DNA of 40,175 bases from Nemertoderma westbladi (lineage: Eukaryota; Xenacoelomorpha; Nemertodermatida; Nemertodermatidae): the NCBI GenBank assembly GCA_032718475.1, contig JAUCBJ010004542.1, positions 1-40,175 of the forward strand. Reading direction: 5' to 3'. How positions within the stretch are numbered: position 1 is the stretch's first letter; each line of letters starts with the position of its first letter. Shown in pieces: positions 32,401 through 40,175 of the stretch. Made by a program: the position numbers and the translations under genes. The notes under the pieces were generated by a model. It saw nothing but the letters and a program-made list of their open reading frames with translations, did no database searches and was not told the origin of the DNA.

Positions 32401-33072
32401 TGGAATTGCGCAATGTCCAGACTTCAATTCTACCAACTTTACATGAGCACCTTTCACCGTTGCAGTGTTAGCCGAAATATCAAGCAGAATCTCTAGTTTT
32501 GCCATTGTTGGACGTGATAGTAGCAAAGGTAATGAAGAACCCTGTATGATATCTACAGCAACTTTATAGATAACTGAACCAAGAGGAAGGTGGAGTATAT
32601 AATTCTTCTGAGCTGATTTTCTTTCTCCACCCCCAAAGACATATATTGAATGACTTACAGTGTATGTCAGCTGTTGTGGAAACACTTGTTTGTACTGGTT
32701 TAGCCACTGACTACCAGCAACAGTTTTAGTACATGCTGTGTCCAATATAGCATGTACTCCAGTAAAATCAGATATTGAATTAGGTCTAGATCTTGTACAT
32801 GTGTAAGTTCCATTAATTTTGTTTTCATCCAGCTTTACTGTTAAAGCGCAGTTGTCAATGCTATCATTATGATGCTTTAAATAGAACACATTATCATCTT
32901 TACTATGTTCTCTATCAACAATATCTGACGCTTCCTGGTCTATATCATCATGGGGGCAAACTTCTGATGTGTGAAGGACTGACTCACAAATATGACATTG
33001 TGATCTATGTGGATGGACAGTCACGTTGAAAGTGACACTTTGAATCACAAACTCTGTACCGATTGAATTCAC
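29458..33072 (-). pseudogene. Copia pol: protease, integrase, RT, RNase H
   Basis: Residues count from 33072. A zinc knuckle of perfect form C26-x2-C29-x4-H34-x4-C39 comes first. The protease core is LDTACTKT with Asp111. Integrase has H278, H283, C315, C318 and the catalytic D345, D401, E437 with 35 residues between the last two, all intact. The RT starts near 735 (WRENDVFEE), with WAVDIKTAFL holding Asp810. The frame is then lost near 30590-30600 and resumes one base away, still showing FWKLKKAVYGL and the active site THMDD (about 30362-30376). A TGA at 29882-29884 follows FTDAAFGNPS, the first RNase H motif. RNase H goes on with TLSSETYALVEG and YCDHQG, and a last shift near 29640 joins WVPTKLQLADTLTK. 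It overlaps gag by 68 nt in a different frame. Confidence 0.9.
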
Positions 33073-33826
33073 TTGGTCCAGATTTGAAAGTTACTTTGGA
33101 TGTTCCGCCACTTCCATGACTATAATGTTCAGTAGTCGTACTGGTACCACTGTTATTACCAGATTTATTGTTACTAAATTTGTTAGATTTATGTTTGAAT
33201 GAACGGTATTTTGCTGCTGATGCAGCCATAGCAAGTTCAGTTTTAATCTCTGTAACACCATTTTGGGCCGATGACATGCCAGAACCAATATCTGACATTA
33301 TGCTTAGTAGATGGCGTTTCATATCATTAACCTCTAGTTTGGCTGTTGCAAGAATCATTTTTCGTTCAGTAGCATCTAAGTTTGCTTTATGTAACATCTC
33401 TGCAGCTAATATAGTGTCGTTAAAATTTAAATTGAATTCTTTAAGAAGTGAAATATAACTTTCAAATTTAATGATGAACTGGCGTATATTTTCAGTAGAT
33501 TGGCGTTCAAAGTATCTAAACTTTACAAAATTAGTGTAAGCATCTTCATCGTGATCTTTAAGAAAAGTAGTGTCTAATGATTGAATAAGAATATCGACAC
33601 CATCATCTCCTGCCAAGGACTCAATATCCAAATCTAGCGCTTTGTCCTTTGCAATGTTACGAAGTGACAATATAATATTAGCAGCACGTTTGTTCTTAGG
33701 AATCTCTGTAACAGTCTGCCACACCACAATTTCTTTCTTCCAGCGACGGTAGTTGGTATCAGATAGAGATGGATCGAATATTGGTGGAGAAACTCGGTAG
33801 TGATTGTGATTAGAATTGTCGGACAT
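33005..33826 (-). CDS. Copia gag
   Basis: 273 residues from ATG 33826. The N-terminal pattern PPIFDPSLSDTNYRRWKKEI, WQTVTEIPKNKRAANIILSL and the later FRYFERQSTENIRQFIIKFE are those of Copia capsid proteins (UBN2/gag-like). A Ser/Gly/Asn-rich linker precedes a zinc knuckle, CDSKCHFQRDC, whose first Cys appears to be Tyr in YRVC. The frame ends directly after it, and a second, intact knuckle is coded at the start of pol in another frame. Either a programmed frameshift in the 68-nt overlap (33005-33072) joins the two, or a one-base loss separated one polyprotein. Most Copia elements have a single frame, so loss is the simpler view. Confidence 0.85.
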   Translation of the reverse strand: MSDNSNHNHYRVSPPIFDPSLSDTNYRRWKKEIVVWQTVTEIPKNKRAANIILSLRNIAKDKALDLDIESLAGDDGVDILIQSLDTTFLKDHDEDAYTNFVKFRYFERQSTENIRQFIIKFESYISLLKEFNLNFNDTILAAEMLHKANLDATERKMILATAKLEVNDMKRHLLSIMSDIGSGMSSAQNGVTEIKTELAMAASAAKYRSFKHKSNKFSNNKSGNNSGTSTTTEHYSHGSGGTSKVTFKSGPSEFNRYRVCDSKCHFQRDCPST

Positions 33827-34303
33827 TATGCTTATTGCTTACAAACAGTTAACAGGATTGAGTATATCGAGTTTTAGACTGTAATACTGTAGGTACTGTC
33901 GTAAGGCTTCTCTATATTATCGGTAGCCTTATGTAGGTCTTGTTACCAGTAAAATATCAGAAGTAGTGCAGAAGGAAGACTGTCGTAAGGCTTCTCTATT
34001 ATCGGATTATCGGTAGCCTTATGTAGGTCTTGTTACCGGTAAAATATCAGAAGTAACGCAGAAGGAAGCCAATAGCCGGACAGTTTAATCGAGGATTAGA
34101 CAGTCAGTAGGTACCGGTACCTACCGGAAGTTCTGTAGTACAGCAACAAAAGCTGGATAGCGCCGTCACGCAATACTGCAATAGAAGATGCAGGAAACTT
34201 GCGCCATCACGCGAGCGAGAATGTATGAAAGTGCCATCACACTCTCAACATAAATCAGTGCCATCACACTGTGTAGTGCCATCACACTATGAGATCGATG
34301 AAG
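33827..34303 (-). promoter_or_regulatory. Copia 5' leader with two repeat sets
   Basis: Two direct repeats of about 84 bp start at about 33898 and 33982 (shared words GTCGTAAGGCTTCTCTA, TAGCCTTATGTAGGTCTTGT and AAAATATCAGAAGTA). Nearer the LTR, GCCATCAC (one copy GCCGTCAC) occurs at 34162, 34203, 34232, 34260 and 34278, usually as GTGCCATCACACT. Untranslated leaders of LTR elements carry packaging and dimer signals; whether these repeats serve that is unknown. Confidence 0.7.
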
Positions 34304-34314
34304 CTCTGCTACCA
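34304..34314 (-). other. Primer-binding site for initiator-Met tRNA
   Basis: On the minus strand TGGTAGCAGAG, two bases after the 5' LTR. It is complementary to the 3' end of eukaryotic initiator tRNA-Met (CUCUGCUACCA), the usual Copia primer. Confidence 0.85.
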
Positions 34315-34316
34315 TT

Positions 34317-34466
34317 TGTTATTTCAGTAATTCGTATAATATTCTGATAATAACATGACTACAGGTATAGTAAATCACATGCAGAGAGAACAACATCAAG
34401 ATACCGGTAGGTATATAACACAGTAGTGATAGATCCCAGTGCAAACGGTAGTTGCATATAATAACA
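34317..34466 (-). repeat. 5' LTR of the Copia element
   Basis: 150 bp with TGTTAT/ATAACA ends. Contains a TATATA word (on the minus strand GTTATATACC) that may serve as a TATA box. Confidence 0.95.
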
Positions 34467-34471
34467 GACTT
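34467..34471. other. Target-site duplication GACTT (right)
   Basis: Identical to 29182-29186. Confidence 0.9.
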
Positions 34472-34904
34472 TCACATTTTTTATAATTTCTAAAAATACT
34501 AGCTATCAAAAAAAAACACTACCGGTAGCTATCATAATAAACATATCTACTAATGTTCTAGAACTTTCACCATTACCAAAAAAATTAAAAAAACTCTAAA
34601 AAAGGATTGGTGAAAAATGGCTGGGGTGTCGACAGGGCGAAGTAGGGACCGTGTTGCTTAACCCCTTAGAGCCTATGACCTCCAGTGCATGTTACCATGG
34701 ACAACACTAAGACGTGCAGTGGACGTCATGCTGAATACATGTTTTATTGGAAGGCTCTTTCTTGATCTAGGTATACTGGTGGACAGTTTTAAAGACATTT
34801 AGTGCTCTTCATGGGAAAAAATCCATTATGTACTGTAGATAGGCTGTAATTGTAGACTGTATTATCAATGTTAGGTATATGGCGTAATGCCAACCACAGT
34901 ACAG
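34472..34904. other. Spacer right of the Copia insertion
   Basis: 34485-34570 shows partial inverted similarity to 29070-29160 on the other side of the element (shared words TACTAGCTA, ATCTACTA and GTTCTAGAAC). The Copia element may therefore have landed inside an older palindromic element. No gene. Confidence 0.4.
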
Positions 34905-35452
34905 TAGTACAGACTGACAGTAAGACTGACAGACAGACAGACTACATTTATGTAAACGTGTAAACTGACATCAGAAATGAAATCAGCAACCCTTAAAAAC
35001 CCCATAGCGGGAATGTTGGTTAGTTAGTATACTTTCTTAAGTTTTGACAGACTGACTAACAGAAAGACCGACAGCCAGACAGACTAGATTTATTAAACGT
35101 GAAAACTGACATCTGAATTGAAATCAGCACCCATTAAAACCCCCATAACGAGAATGTTAGTTAGTTTGTATTCTTTTTTAATTTTTGACAGACTGACTGA
35201 CTGATAGAAAGACCGACAGACCGACAAACAGACAGACTACATTTATGTAAACGTGTAAACTGACATCAGAAATGAAATCCGCACCCCTTAAAACCCCCAT
35301 AGCGAGAATGTTAGTTAATTTGAATTATTTTTTATGTTTTGACAGACTGACTAACAGAATGACCGACAGACAGACAGACTAGATTTATGTAAACGTGAAA
35401 ACTGACATCAGAAATGTGATCAGGACCCCCATAGCGAGAATGTTAGCGACAA
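34905..35452 (+). repeat. About 145-bp satellite-like repeat, 3.7 copies
   Basis: Each unit contains GACAGACTGACTAACAGAA, TTTATGTAAACGTG, AACTGACATCAGAAATG, AAAACCCCCATAGCGAGAA and TGTTAGTTAGTTTG or close variants. Units are marked by TTGACAGACTGACT at about 35044, 35185 and 35339; the first unit begins near 34905. Unit length varies from 141 to 154. Confidence 0.9.
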
Positions 35453-36330
35453 GTTCTAATTATTAACCATATTTCGTAAGATATATTTTAAAACATTTAT
35501 TTATCAATAATGCAATAACTGAATAACCAGATAACGGAAAGACAAACCGAATTGAAAATTTTAATTACTAATAATAATTGTGGTGAGAGGTGATTGGAAA
35601 TCAAGGATATATGTTATGTTATGGTAGGCACAGGCAAATGAATTGATGTTTGTTGAGATGTATTTAAGGAGCACTATTCCTTCTACAAGAGTACTACAGT
35701 TATGTCCTTGTGTACTAGCCTAGACACTGGCTTGGTCAATGACTTTAGCTTGCCTTGTTAGTAATGTACAACTTCAAGAAATATTATTGGGCACGGCTGC
35801 CCTTGCCATGCCTTAGGCTCTATGGGGGAGAATGGAATCAGGGTATGAATTTACAATGTTAATTATGTTTAAATCAATTAAAAATACATTTATTTATTAA
35901 CGCAAATCACTTGAAAAAATAAAAAACTATGACGACGACGATGACGACAACGACGACGACAGACAACTCGTTAATGAGACCCATATGCTAAGGCTTCGCT
36001 CACTTCGTGGCTCGCCCCACACTCAGTTACCTAATAAATATTTACATTGGATTTCGACAGAGGCGCTAACAGCTGGCTACAGTAATTTCTATTACAAACA
36101 CACAGATAGTGAGAGAGTAATAATGTAACTAATTCTGATCTATGAATATTGCCATCCTAAAGCCAACAGCAGTGCACTTTATAACATAATGCCAAACAAA
36201 CAGCTAGTACCTGGCTTGTGTTTTTATCATTTCGAAGAGATGTGTTCGACCTTTGAGTTCAAGCAGCAGTGACCATCTATAGCTGTCTTTATAGTAATAA
36301 ATTAATTAATGGGCCTACTAGTGAGAGGTA
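35453..36330. other. Spacer with a GAC microsatellite
   Basis: Imperfect (GAC)n at about 35930-35962. No frame with a domain. Confidence 0.55.
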
Positions 36331-37831
36331 TAAGGGGTAACGAGGTGCCCTGAATCGAGTGGCGGGGTGTGTTTTTAATAAAATCACGAGGAAACGTTCG
36401 AAATGGTTGGTTTAAAAGCGCGGGAAGTCAAAATGATTTTGAAAATCGGCTGTGATTAGCTTCTACATATTTGACGTAACTACACAGTGCTCAGACAATT
36501 TCTTATATTGTTTTCTATGGAGGGTGATTTTGGATCCATTCAAATATACATTTAATCTCAATCATTTCATCACATGTGAAAACAGAGTGTCTTGCGCGTA
36601 TTTTAGCACTACAATTAATTAAATTCATGATGATGAAAATAATATTGATAAAATGAATCAATTCACAATTATAAACTCGCAGTTTGCCTGACTGGTATGC
36701 AAATAGTACTGAACCACTCAGCCCTATCCACCTATTGCATTGCAGTATCTTAGTATTGCTGTATTGCAGCTTTAAGTTCATTAAGTTGAAATGTGTACCA
36801 GTCATCGGTTGCATAAGAGTTGTACAGCGGTAGGTTTACTCAACGTAATGAACTTCAATGAACGCAACAATAAAGCAATAGGCCTACTCCGATACTGCAA
36901 TGCAATAGGTGGCTAGGGCTGAGTTGATTAGTTCTTGCATACGGGGTCAGGCAATCTACCAAGTGTGCAAAATTGCAAACAGTATTATTTATAAGTGTTT
37001 GTAGTGTTAAAAGACGCGCTTGACTCTCCGATTTCAATTGATATAAGCCAGGTGAGAAATGATTGTAGAGCGAACCATATCAAATTATTGATGAACTTGT
37101 ATTGACCTAACATCACGAATTATTGGGTCAACATGAGAGCGGGATATTCAAACAGGGATATATAGGACTACTACCTAGGCCTACTGTACTGCTGTACGAT
37201 ATACAGCTTACTGCGCTGTCAGATCAGTTATCATATCTGCATAATATGCAATTATATCTGTTATCAATGCTATAACTAATTATTAATGAACGATCATTAA
37301 AAACACATTAATTGACAATCATTAAACTCCAAACTTTAAACATTAAATATTGTTGAATGACCTTTAGTCAGTCAGCCTTTGCTTAAACTTTTGTGGTGAC
37401 TGGTATATATTAAAGTTATATAGATATAACTTATGCAATCAATTTTGTAATAATATTAATTATACAATTTGTAAGTTAAACATTTGTCTAAAGCTAAAAT
37501 TATAATTCGAATTTATTTCACATTGTTCATATTGTTTTCTTAATTAATCTTAATCAATTGACTTTATTGTGCACAAAAATTATTGAACCTTACAATGATG
37601 TAGATTAAATGTGTATTTAAATCGATCGAAAATCAACCCATAGAAAACAATATAAGAAATTATCTGAGCACTGCTAAGTGACGTGATGTCAAATATGTAA
37701 CAGCCAATCACAGCCGATTTTCAAAATTGGCTTCCCAGGCTTTTACTTATACTTCAACCCGACCGATTCTTCATGTTTTTACAAAAATTACACACCCCGC
37801 CACTCGATTCAGGGTACCTTGTCACCCCTTA
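36331..37831. mobile_element. Long foldback element (about 1.5 kb)
   Basis: The left end AAGGGGTAACGAGGTGCCCTG with TGAATCGAGTGGCGGGGTGTG is inverted at the right as CACACCCCGCCACTCGATTCA and GTCACCCCTT. Similarity continues inward: TCTTATATTGTTTTCTATGG (36501-36520) matches the inverse of 37639-37658. Inner arms pair 36585-36760 with 36870-37035 (CCACCTATTGCATTGCAGTAT and its inverse). The arms centre near 36817, so about 500 bp (37070-37595) was later inserted in the right arm. The ends can be read as TA-flanked AGGGG...CCCCT, which would suit a mariner-type enzyme. No transposase is coded. Confidence 0.75.
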
Positions 37832-37986
37832 TTCGATTGTTTCTAGCCCAACAATTTCTTCGCGCCCCAACCCTATTGATACCCTTGATCATCCGGGCGT
37901 GACCGGACAATTGCCGATTTTATTAGTTGTAGTTAGTGGATCGGCCCATATTAATATCTGTTGTTCGTTATTGTATCGTATCTATT

Positions 37987-38000
37987 GTTACCATAGCAAC
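37987..38000. promoter_or_regulatory. Perfect RFX X-box match
   Basis: GTTACCATAGCAAC fits the consensus GTNRCC-N(0-3)-RGYAAC exactly. RFX factors bind such sites in animals, often at cilia genes. No gene start lies nearby, and the site belongs to a repeat rich in AGCAAC. Confidence 0.45.
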
Positions 38001-38002
38001 GG

Positions 38003-38055
38003 GCATATTTTTATAGGGTATATTTTTATAGGGCATATTTTTACGGGTATATTAT
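38003..38055 (+). repeat. Short tandem repeat, three units
   Basis: GGGCATATTTTTATA, GGGTATATTTTTATA and GGGCATATTTTTAC in direct succession, 16-17 bp apart. Confidence 0.85.
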
Positions 38056-38737
38056 TTATGTATTTCCAATATCGTTATGGTATTATAATCGCCTTAAAGG
38101 TTAATAATTTAAGGATTTTTAATATTTAAAATAATATGGGGTCTTCTGTAGTTATTCTATTTGACAAAATCATGTTTTATGGTCATAGCAACGGGAGTTT
38201 TCCTCCTACGGGAATAACTGTTGGGTTTCCCAAAATTTTTTAAATAGTGCAGTTCAGACAAATTTTAAAATCTGGGATGTATATCAAATCACTAAAATAT
38301 ATTTTAATTTACTTTATTTACTTAGCAACGAAAGTTTACCATAGCAACCGGGGGTTTTTCATAAGAACATTTTTGCATAGGTTTTAAATAAGAGAAGCAA
38401 GTTATCTGTAGTGATGGCATGTTTTGTATAACAATGATAATTTTTGCATAGCAACGGCTACTTTAGCTTAGCAACGACGTTTTTTCATTGTAACAGCGGT
38501 CTTTTCACTACAAAAACATATTTTATAAAGAACATAAAAGGTGAGTTTTACAGTGGCAATAATCAACTATGTATTTGTTTTTTCCATAGCAACGGTAAGT
38601 TATCCTAAGCAACGGGGACGTTCGTATAGTGATGACGAGTTTACCTTAGCAACGGAATGTTTTTACATGGTAATAACTCGTTTTCAAGGAATCCCAAGTA
38701 GTAACACCACCTTGTGACGAGTTTTCTATAGCAACTA

Positions 38738-39440
38738 GATACTAAATCACGAGATAATCTTTTATAAATTTTGTGCGCTGGTATATAACGTGGCTTCTTT
38801 GAAGTCCCTGACTTCAGGCATAACTGGGCACATGTCATTTTACTGTAGTGGGCTATGAGTAACACAAGAACATCTGTATCTCTAGACGATTCCACTATAG
38901 AATCTGCATCAATGTTCAGGCAGTGCAATACTATACGAGTGTCTACCTCTTAATGATTTCCTTGCAGTGAAGATACTTCTAAATCTCTATCGGATTATCT
39001 GTGATAATTATATCACGAAGACCTCCTGCTACTACAAGTACCTTGCTTACAGGAGCTCGACATATTATGTTTTCAGTTAATAGCTCAGACAAGTCAAGCT
39101 TATTCTCACCCAAGGGTATAAAACTTGCCCAGTTACTGGATAATGGTACTGAGGAATCTTTATTGACCCGTCGTATTGGTCTATGATCTTTGCTCCACTT
39201 TTTCCTTGTACCATCATTGATGGAACACTGTTGGTAATGATCGGATGTCTCATCAATTCGGTCAAATAGTTTCCCTTTATCCAGAAAAGACTCCACAAAC
39301 ATATCGTCATAATCACCAAATGTAACCACACCACGTGATTTACCCAATGCCCACCATCGCTTGTCCATCACTTACTAATTCTTCCAAAAAGTTGTACGCT
39401 AGGCGGAGTAAGTACTGTAGATCCGTATTATTAGGATATC
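38738..39440 (-). pseudogene. Relic of a FEN/PIN-nuclease-like gene
   Basis: Three frames on the minus strand join into one protein-like stretch. First YLLRLAYNFLEELVSDGQAM (before a shift near 39335), then VTFGDYDDMFVESFLDKGKL, RPIRRVNKDSSVPL, NWASFIPLGENKLDLSELL and SKVLVVAGG. After a shift near 39000 come EVSSLQGNH, a TAA stop at 38950-38952, and EVDTRIVLHC, SSRDTDVLVLLIAHYSK and GTSKKPRYIPAHKIY. I remember the same order (HEEADTR, SSRDTDVLVLL, GTSKKRRYIP) from uncharacterised proteins common in invertebrate and fish genomes. The EAD and DTDVL spacing recalls the XPG-I motif of FEN nucleases; that link is my inference. The frame is cut exactly where the left foldback arm starts. Confidence 0.6.
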
Positions 39441-39704
39441 AGTTCAGAACGATTTGATTGCTGTATGTAAACTGCCATCTGTAGATATTCGAACAGGCTA
39501 GGGATATTCGAACAGGTATCATCAGTTCATGTCGTAATAAAAATTCCAAATCAACTGGGCGATTAGCTTTCTTATTTTATTATTTTATATTTTATTATTT
39601 TGTAATTCATGTTGTTCTAGAATAAATCGTTGTATACGTATATACACCATGACCTGGAATATAGTGTGTATTAATTCAGGACCTTGATACACTCTCAATT
39701 GCGT

Positions 39705-39744
<40 letters not shown>
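39705..39744 (+). repeat. Poly-G tract (40 nt)
   Basis: Longest homopolymer in the window, inside the loop of the foldback element, followed directly by TTACAATATTCC. Length uncertain for assembly reasons. Confidence 0.9.
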
Positions 39745-39747
<3 letters not shown>

Positions 39748-40175
39748 CAATATTCCGCATCTGTGATAAACGTACTGTTACTATGCACTAAACTCATTGT
39801 TGCTATAGAAAACTCGTCACAAGGTGGTGTTACTACTTGGGATTCCTTGAAAACTAGTTGTTACCATGTAAAAACATTCCGTTGCTAAGGTAAACTCGGC
39901 ATTACTATACTAACGTCGCCGTTGCTAAGGATAAACTTACCGTTGCTATGAAAAAACAAATACATAGTTGATTGCCACTGTAAAACTCACCTTTTATGTT
40001 CTGTACAAAATATGTTTTTGATGTGAAAAGGCCGCTGTACAATGGAAACAAGTCGTTGCTAAGCTAAAGTAGCCGTTGCTATGCATAAATTATCATTGTT
40101 ATACAAAATATGCCATCACTACAGATCACTACAGACAAACTAAAATTTCAAGATAATATAGTATTTGTAGTGTTC

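Larger units (their letters stand above)
29187..34466 (-). mobile_element. Copia (Ty1/copia) LTR retrotransposon, complete but defective
   Basis: Structure on the minus strand: 5' LTR 34317-34466, initiator-Met primer site, leader with repeats, gag, pol (protease, integrase, RT, RNase H), A-rich polypurine tract, 3' LTR 29187-29336. Integrase before RT makes it Copia. GACTT flanks both ends (29182-29186, 34467-34471). The two 150-bp LTRs differ at a single base (ACATAAAG versus ACATCAAG), so the insertion is young. The HMDD active site rather than YVDD recalls the GalEa group of marine animals; that placement is inference. Pol has two frameshifts and one stop. Confidence 0.95.
37832..38130. 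other. Spacer leading into the AGCAAC-rich foldback arm
   Basis: Holds the X-box at 37987-38000 and the short tandem repeat at 38003-38055. No gene. Confidence 0.5.
38390..40130. mobile_element. Foldback element with AGCAAC-studded arms around a gene relic
   Basis: The left arm (at least 38390-38735) and right arm (39799-40130) are inverted copies. 38688-38735 and 39799-39846 are identical over 48 bp, and similarity continues outward for over 330 bp with small indels. AGCAAC occurs ten times between 37995 and 38735, and its inverse six times in the right arm. The loop (38736-39798) holds the gene relic at 38738-39440 and a 40-G run. The arms may extend past the window. Confidence 0.8.

Noticed and set aside
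36515-37037. Minus-strand ORFs in the long foldback element
   Set aside because: The two frames lie in the paired arms and read inverted copies; no domain.
39585-39888. Poly-Pro and poly-Gly ORFs
   Set aside because: Created by the 40-G homopolymer.

Overview
The window is AT-rich animal DNA, most likely from a marine invertebrate. The evidence is the element types present: a Ulp1-bearing non-LTR element with a restriction-like endonuclease, a BEL/Pao-like element, a Copia element with a THMDD-type active site, many foldback elements, and GT-AG splice signals. There are no bacterial-style operons, no rRNA and no tRNA that I could see. The species cannot be named from the sequence. I found no intact host gene. 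The window is a graveyard of mobile elements nested in gene-poor DNA with many long G or C homopolymers.

Layout, left to right. 1-3640: AT-rich spacer with a 33-bp tandem repeat. About 3646-9339: a NeSL/Utopia-like non-LTR retrotransposon (+) coding for a Ulp1 protease, a PHD-like finger, reverse transcriptase (RT) and a restriction-like endonuclease. It is broken by frameshifts and by a stop directly after the FLDDG catalytic motif. 9752-10341: short tandem and inverted repeats. 10702-10884: a small zinc-ribbon ORF. About 11034-15079: a BEL/Pao-like element (+) with gag and protease but no RT or integrase; tandem repeats fill the space before a hairpin, polypurine tract and single 3' LTR. 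16395-16845 and 17882-18547 (-): an RT fragment and a gag-like ORF with one internal stop. 18741-19075 (+): two segments that look like spliced exons.

20203-21008 and 23920-25509 are two copies of an unusual non-autonomous DNA element. Its ends are inverted arrays of a 15-bp C-rich motif (GGACACTTCCCCCCC), each copy bounded by its own 7-8 bp target duplication. The second copy carries a nested MITE and a set of GGGGGC hairpins. RT fragments lie at 22034-22361 and 25929-26417. At 26725-28452 there is a 37-bp minisatellite (46 full units, no indels) that grew out of the coding sequence of this RT family.

29187-34466 is a complete Copia element (-) with 150-bp LTRs differing at one base, a GACTT target duplication, an initiator-Met primer site and several frame breaks in pol. 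34905-35452 is a satellite of about 145 bp. 36331-37831 is a long foldback element. From about 37990 to the window end lies a second foldback whose arms (48 bp perfect, over 330 bp similar) are studded with AGCAAC half-sites, including one perfect RFX X-box. Its loop holds a broken gene with FEN/PIN-nuclease-like motifs.

The genes do not form a pathway. The common thread is transposition: two autonomous-type but damaged retroelements, several non-autonomous passengers, and tandem repeats born from them.
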